DNA from: Strongyloides papillosus
Lineage: Eukaryota > Nematoda > Chromadorea > Rhabditida > Strongyloididae
DNA length: 64,000 nt
Direction of reading: 5' to 3'
Assembly (NCBI GenBank): GCA_005656395.1
Contig: SRSI01000079.1
Span: forward strand, 992,001-1,056,000
Shown: positions 59,139 to 64,000 of the stretch, in pieces
Layout of the letters: each line of letters starts with the position of its first letter
How positions within the stretch are numbered: position 1 is the stretch's first letter
Made by a program: the position numbers and the translations under genes
The notes under the pieces: model-generated
The model's input: only the letters and a program-made list of their open reading frames with translations
The model's database searches: none
Told to the model about the DNA's origin: nothing

Positions 59139-59743
59139 GGTACTGTTCCTTTTCGGTAGGGCCATTTTTGAAACTATTTTTTTGTTAATAAAAAATGATA
59201 TTATGATAAAACAAAGTAATTAGTAATGATTATACAATACTAGTCTAGTGATATTGAAAAAAATTTAAAATTTTGAATATCTTTGAGGCATAAATAACTG
59301 ATAACGCACACCGGTCATTTTGGCAGCGTATACCTCTATTAAGTCACTTAAAATTTGGATAATTAAGATGAGAAAAGTGATAATATGATAAAAGAAATTG
59401 ATCTAAAATAATAGTATGGTATTTTCTTAGTGATAATGAGAGAAAAAAATAGAAAAATTGAATCAAATTTCGCTAACTTTATTATGCAAAATTAACTACG
59501 TCTGTATACATTTAATGAGGTGTGCTGTAGAAATAAGTAAACCATTCATTAACACAATGCCCAAGTAGAGTATTTAAGATCCTAATGGCTATTATTGAGA
59601 TATAAAAATTGAAAACGTCGATGGGTGAAAATTGTTAAAAACACTTTGTTCTATTTACATAGATAATAAAAATTTAAATAAAATTTTTTTTAATATTCAA
59701 AAATAGTATTTCCAAAATGGCCCTACCGAAAAGGAACTGTACC
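59139..59743. mobile_element. 605-bp inverted-repeat element (MITE) with 8-bp target duplication
   Basis: Terminal inverted repeats of about 35 bp: GGTAC(T/A)GTTCCTTTTCGG, then TAGGGCCATTTT, two mismatches in ~34. Flanks are ACATTTTT on both sides (59131-59138 and 59744-59751). An 8-bp duplication fits hAT, P or Merlin families; termini starting GG would suit Merlin. No coding capacity, so non-autonomous. Confidence 0.8.
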
Positions 59744-60152
59744 ACATTTTTTATTATTTCTCCAATTGTTTATAATTGTAATTTCTTTAAAAGGATGTTA
59801 TTTCTTTAGTTCTTTTTTACCATGTAAGAGCATTTTCAATATCACAGTGTAGTATGATAACATGTTCACCATGAGATTTCTTGCGTAGAAATATTACAAA
59901 AAAGATTTAATATCTTTCATAAAAAAAGTAAGCGTATGTTTTATGGGAACTATGCAAAAATATTTATCTGTAAATTTTTAATTTTAAAATGGCATAATTT
60001 TATATTTCTTTAAAATATTCATAAGTCACACACTTCTACAATTTTAAGTACTTTAAAAATATATTTACAAATGAAGGAAGTAAATATAATTATTTTTATA
60101 GTCTTAATTACTACAAAAATAACGAGAATTATAGCAATGATGGTAACTGGAG

Positions 60153-63038
60153 AATCCCAAAATATATTAGAGGAGTAACGAGGATGTGTAAATTATTTTC
60201 GATATTGAAACTTTTTTATATCTTAATATATGTAACTTTATGTGCTGATTTCAAAAAACGCAATATTTTTTTAATCTGAAGTTCCGTTCTTGAGAAACAG
60301 CTACTTAAAGGTGTTTTGGTGTGTTAGTCTTAACCCCCTTAGAGTTATTCGTTTTATCTGAAATTTTACAGGTATATATAGTTTTAGATACTAATAATAT
60401 AAAAATAAAAAAAAGTTAAAATTTCAAGTTCATTCTTGAGATTTTGGATTTTTTCCAAATTGACCAAAAAAAACCTAAATTCTTACATTTTAAGATGATA
60501 TATCAGGATTCAGAGAAGGAAATTGAAAAAAAGAAAAAAAGTTAATCTAAGTTTCTCTTTAACTTACATTTTAAGTATAATCCCAAGAAAATCGGAAAAC
60601 TTTAAGTAGTATAAAATCGTTTTGGAAAATTTTTGAAAAAAAATGTTTTGAAAAAAATTTTTTGTGTTTTTTTAAAAAAAGCATGTCAAGATGAAACTTT
60701 TTTGGTGAAGTGGTTTTACAACTTTTATGTAGAATAAAATTCTCTATCAAATGAGATATATATCGAACTGATACATTTTGTCGTTCTCGAGATATAAAGA
60801 AAAAAGTAATTTTTGTATATTTAAAAAAAGTGCATTTTTTGGATTTCAAGAACGTAAAAAAGTTTCAATACGTTGATTTTCTTAAAAAATCGCAAAAAGT
60901 TGCCCTGGGGAATTTTGTTACGAACATTTTAAGATATTAACCGTTAATTTATCTCTATTCATTCTTAAGATAATCTCAAAGTAAATGGATCAATTTTTTT
61001 TTCAACTTTTTAGAGTTTTTAAAAAAAGTATCTAAAGATGAAATTTTCTCGATATAAAATATTAACAAAATTTATGTGGAATTTAATTCTCTATCGAATG
61101 ACATATAGGTCGTCTTAATCCCATTATCTGTTCTCGAGATACATCTCATTAAGTACCAAATTCTGAAATTCGGTACCTCTATTTTTCCGTCAATACAGAT
61201 TTTTTTACTCAAAATTTCACATATAGACGTAATTTTAATGCTTTTTACATGCAAACTACAAAATTTACCAAAAAAGTCCGATCCCGAAAATAGTAAGTTA
61301 TCGGAAATTCCCCCTATCTTTGAAGAAAAGTTTACCTCTTTAAATGATTTTTGTTAAATGCACTCTTTTTTATTAAAATAAAAATGCATTTTAATGTGCT
61401 CGATAGAAAAAATAAATATTAGATTCATTTGAATTTTTGCTCCTGAGATACGTCTATTTATATGATAATAATCTTGAAATGTTGTGATCCCCTAAAACTC
61501 TTAAAAAATAATCCTAATAACTAGAAATTTCACAGGTACATCAATTTCTTATGGTTGTTATATATAAACAATAAAATTTACAAAAAAGTCCGATCCCAGA
61601 AAATAGTAAGTCATCGGAAATTCCCCTAAATCTCAGAGGAAAAGTTTACTTCTTAAATGGTTTTGGTTATATGCACTTCTTTATTAAAATAAAAATGTAT
61701 TTTAAATATGTTGAACAGAAAAATAAATATTAGCTTCATTTGAATTTTTGCACTTGAGATAAATCTACTTCAATAAGAATAATATTAAAATTTGTAATCT
61801 CCTCAAAATAAAAAATTACAAGAACAACTAATTCTTTGAAAGGAAAACAAAAATTCATAAAAGTCATTGGATTAATTGTTTTAAACAATTTTAAATATCA
61901 ATTTATATTTTTAAGAACATAGTAAATAAAATAAGTGGAAAGATTGGTTTTTATTTAATTATATATAATTTTTGTGCCGATTAAGATTTTTTAAATCAGT
62001 GCAATATATGACAATTATTAAGATAAGATAAAAAAAATTAAAATCAAATTATATTTGGCTTTTTGAGATTTAACAAAATTTTTGTTAAATATCATTTATT
62101 CTAGAATAGAATAGATTTTGTCCTCTAAATCTTTTTATGTTTAAATAATCTAAACTAAATTGTCTCATAATACCGCAATCTAGCCACGCATGTAAAAAAT
62201 TTTGAAAAAATGTTTACAAATTTATGATAAAGCGATGCATATACTTATTTTTAAAAAAATATAGAAATATCTAAAACTTTTGCTATGCTTTATAAGAACT
62301 GGAAAAAAAAGTTACCTAAATTTCTAAGTCGAAACTATTCATCAATGCATTTTAAAAGTAAATTTTATAATATTTTATTAAAAAAATTCATCAATACTTT
62401 GATTTAAATATATTTATATTTTTTTAAAGTCTATATAAATTTTTTACTACGAAAAGTGTCTGAGTAATTGTTTTGATTTATTTTTAATCTTATCAATTTA
62501 GAGAAATATTTTTATCATTTTAAATACATTAAAAATTTGCGTTCTTATTTTTATAATACATTTTAAAAAGTTTTGTCAAAAAAATATAAAACAAAATAAA
62601 AAATATTCATTAAATTTGTAAAAGTATTTTTTATTATGCAACCAAAATGCGAAATTATAAAATAACAATCGCAAAAATTGGATTATTTTAGGTTAAATAA
62701 TTATGAAATACTTATGATCAACCTCAAATATTATTAATATTTTAAAAAATTAGCCAGACTTAATATTAATCTCTATTTTTAATTTTCATCATATTAATTA
62801 ACTTAAAACTTGCATATTAACACTAATCAGAAGTCTAACGTAAACATTGTTCTTAAATTTTTATTTTTATATTAAAAATTCGTAAAAAATTATTCAAACA
62901 TAGAATATCAAATGAATTTAAAATCATGAGGATATATAATAAAACAATTTTGATAAAATATGTTTTATAAGCTTTTACCGTTCAAAAAAGTCCAGCCCTG
63001 CGGGCAAGCAGCGACGAGCGAAGCGAGGCTGCGGCTTG
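60153..63038. repeat. Interspersed repeat family, copy 3 (2.89 kb)
   Basis: Very similar to copy 2 across its length, with two ~310-bp internal units (near 61275 and 61589) and a single GC-rich foldback at the right end (62995-63038). Not coding: the open frames it contains differ between copies in length and are rich in Lys, Phe and Ser. Confidence 0.92.
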
Positions 63039-63342
63039 TATTTTTTTATAATAATTTTTTGTAGTAATACCAAACAAAAATATAAATTCAAACCATCTAT
63101 TCACATAAATATCAAATATTTATATCTTTCATTTATTTGAAAGCAATTAAATTTAAAATTTTTACACCTGAAATTCGGCGATTACCTTTCAAGGAGACAT
63201 TGCAGTTTTTTTTTACGAACGATAAACGCCATTAACCTTAGTAATAAATTTGTTTGTTTTTAAATAGTAATAATAAATCAAATATCTGACAAATCGAAAC
63301 AGTATAAATAGTAGATGATAATTCTATATGAACACTTAAAAA

Positions 63343-64000
63343 ATGAAGGTATTTTTGTATTTCTTTTATTCAATTTTATCTGTTACGATTTATTCTAATT
63401 CCCCTTTAGCAAGAGGTGCAGGCAGGGGACAAAAATGTGGATATGAAGATAATAAACGTGAACAATTTGCTCAAAAACTTATCTATAAAGGGAAAACTAT
63501 TGATAGAGTTAAAATAAAAGAAATTAATTTGTTAAGTAACAGCAAACCATGCATGAAAATGTGTGATTTAGTAAACAAAAATTGTCCAGAAATCAGCATA
63601 ACTAATCCAACAAGTAAAAAACCTGAATATTCCGTTTTTGTTGTACGAGAAAACGATTACGAAAAGTAAGTTTATTAAATGTTATTTAATAGATTTCAAT
63701 TTATAGAAGCCAACAAAATCCATCTACATATTTACATGATACTATTGAAATAGATAGTAATGCCGGAGTAGTTAAATGTCCAGGACCAGAAATGTTTAAA
63801 GACAACAAAAATATAGAATGGACACCAAACCCAATTGCAAAATATCGTCAATTAAAATATGACAATAATCGTTTAACCTACATGATCATTGCTCCAGATG
63901 AAAGGAAAGATTTCAAAATTAGTTGTGGTAAGATTAGACAGGTACCAAATGATCCAAAATATGATATTACATGGGATTATAGCATTAAGGTGATTGATAA
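63343..64000 (+). CDS. Secreted protein of unknown family (3' end off the window)
   Basis: Exon 1 63343-63665, intron 63666-63706 (41 nt, phase 2), exon 2 63707 to beyond 64000. Signal peptide MKVFLYFFYSILSVTIYS, then CGYEDNKREQFAQKLIYKG, a PCMKMCDLVNKNCP cysteine cluster, and in exon 2 VVKCPGPEMFKDNKNIEWTP, FKISCGKI. The C..W..C spacing in exon 2 is reminiscent of an immunoglobulin-like fold but this is only a guess. AT-rich promoter at 63039-63342. Confidence 0.65.

Noticed and set aside
13310..63038. Evenly spaced copies of the 3-kb repeat considered as a CRISPR or satellite array
   Set aside because: Only three dispersed copies with different flanks; eukaryotic context.

Overview
The window is nuclear DNA from a very AT-rich nematode. 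Signs of this are introns mostly of 38-55 nt with GT..AG ends, TTTCAG-like 3' splice sites directly before start codons (typical of spliced-leader trans-splicing), and nematode-type families (transthyretin-like, ground-like/hedgehog-related, F-box arrays, an EGL-2-type EAG channel). The composition would fit a clade IV nematode such as the Strongyloididae, but that placement is inference. Most genes in the window have short introns, and intergenic DNA is long and AT-rich.

Layout. 1-4918: minus-strand array of F-box genes with a period near 2.17 kb, each followed by a degraded tail of a second F-box subtype. 4957-9874: a small inverted-repeat element (TA target) that carries a complete, apparently very young Ty3/gypsy-like LTR retrotransposon (5122-9504) with identical 96-bp LTRs, a 5-bp target duplication and one 1387-codon ORF ending in a second RNase H. 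9959-10452: a transthyretin-like gene. 13310-15968: first of three copies of a ~2.7-3.1 kb interspersed repeat (others 46395-49471 and 60153-63038). 16097-18798: more of the F-box array. 19608-21062: ALG3 mannosyltransferase. 21063-30894: almost 10 kb with no recognisable gene, upstream of the EAG potassium channel gene (30895-34865).

35049-46000 is the gene-dense part: CFAP36; an Hrs-like protein reduced to its STAM-binding core and clathrin box; tRNA-Leu(CAG); then a head-to-tail plus-strand run of MRPL28, YIPF5, PIH1D1-like and a thioredoxin-like membrane protein, with 144-213 nt gaps that suggest an operon; then a long low-complexity ground-like protein. 46074-64000 is gene-poor: a gene cut off by repeat copy 2, an ORF with two in-frame TAA codons, a small lysine-rich protein, a divergent homeodomain gene, a 1-Cys peroxiredoxin pseudogene, a 605-bp inverted-repeat element, repeat copy 3 and the start of a secreted-protein gene.

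A cross-cutting pattern: many genes, including conserved single-copy ones (MRPL28, ALG3), are broken by exactly one base, usually in a short homopolymer. That looks more like consensus indel error than wholesale gene death, so the pseudogene calls resting only on such sites are provisional.
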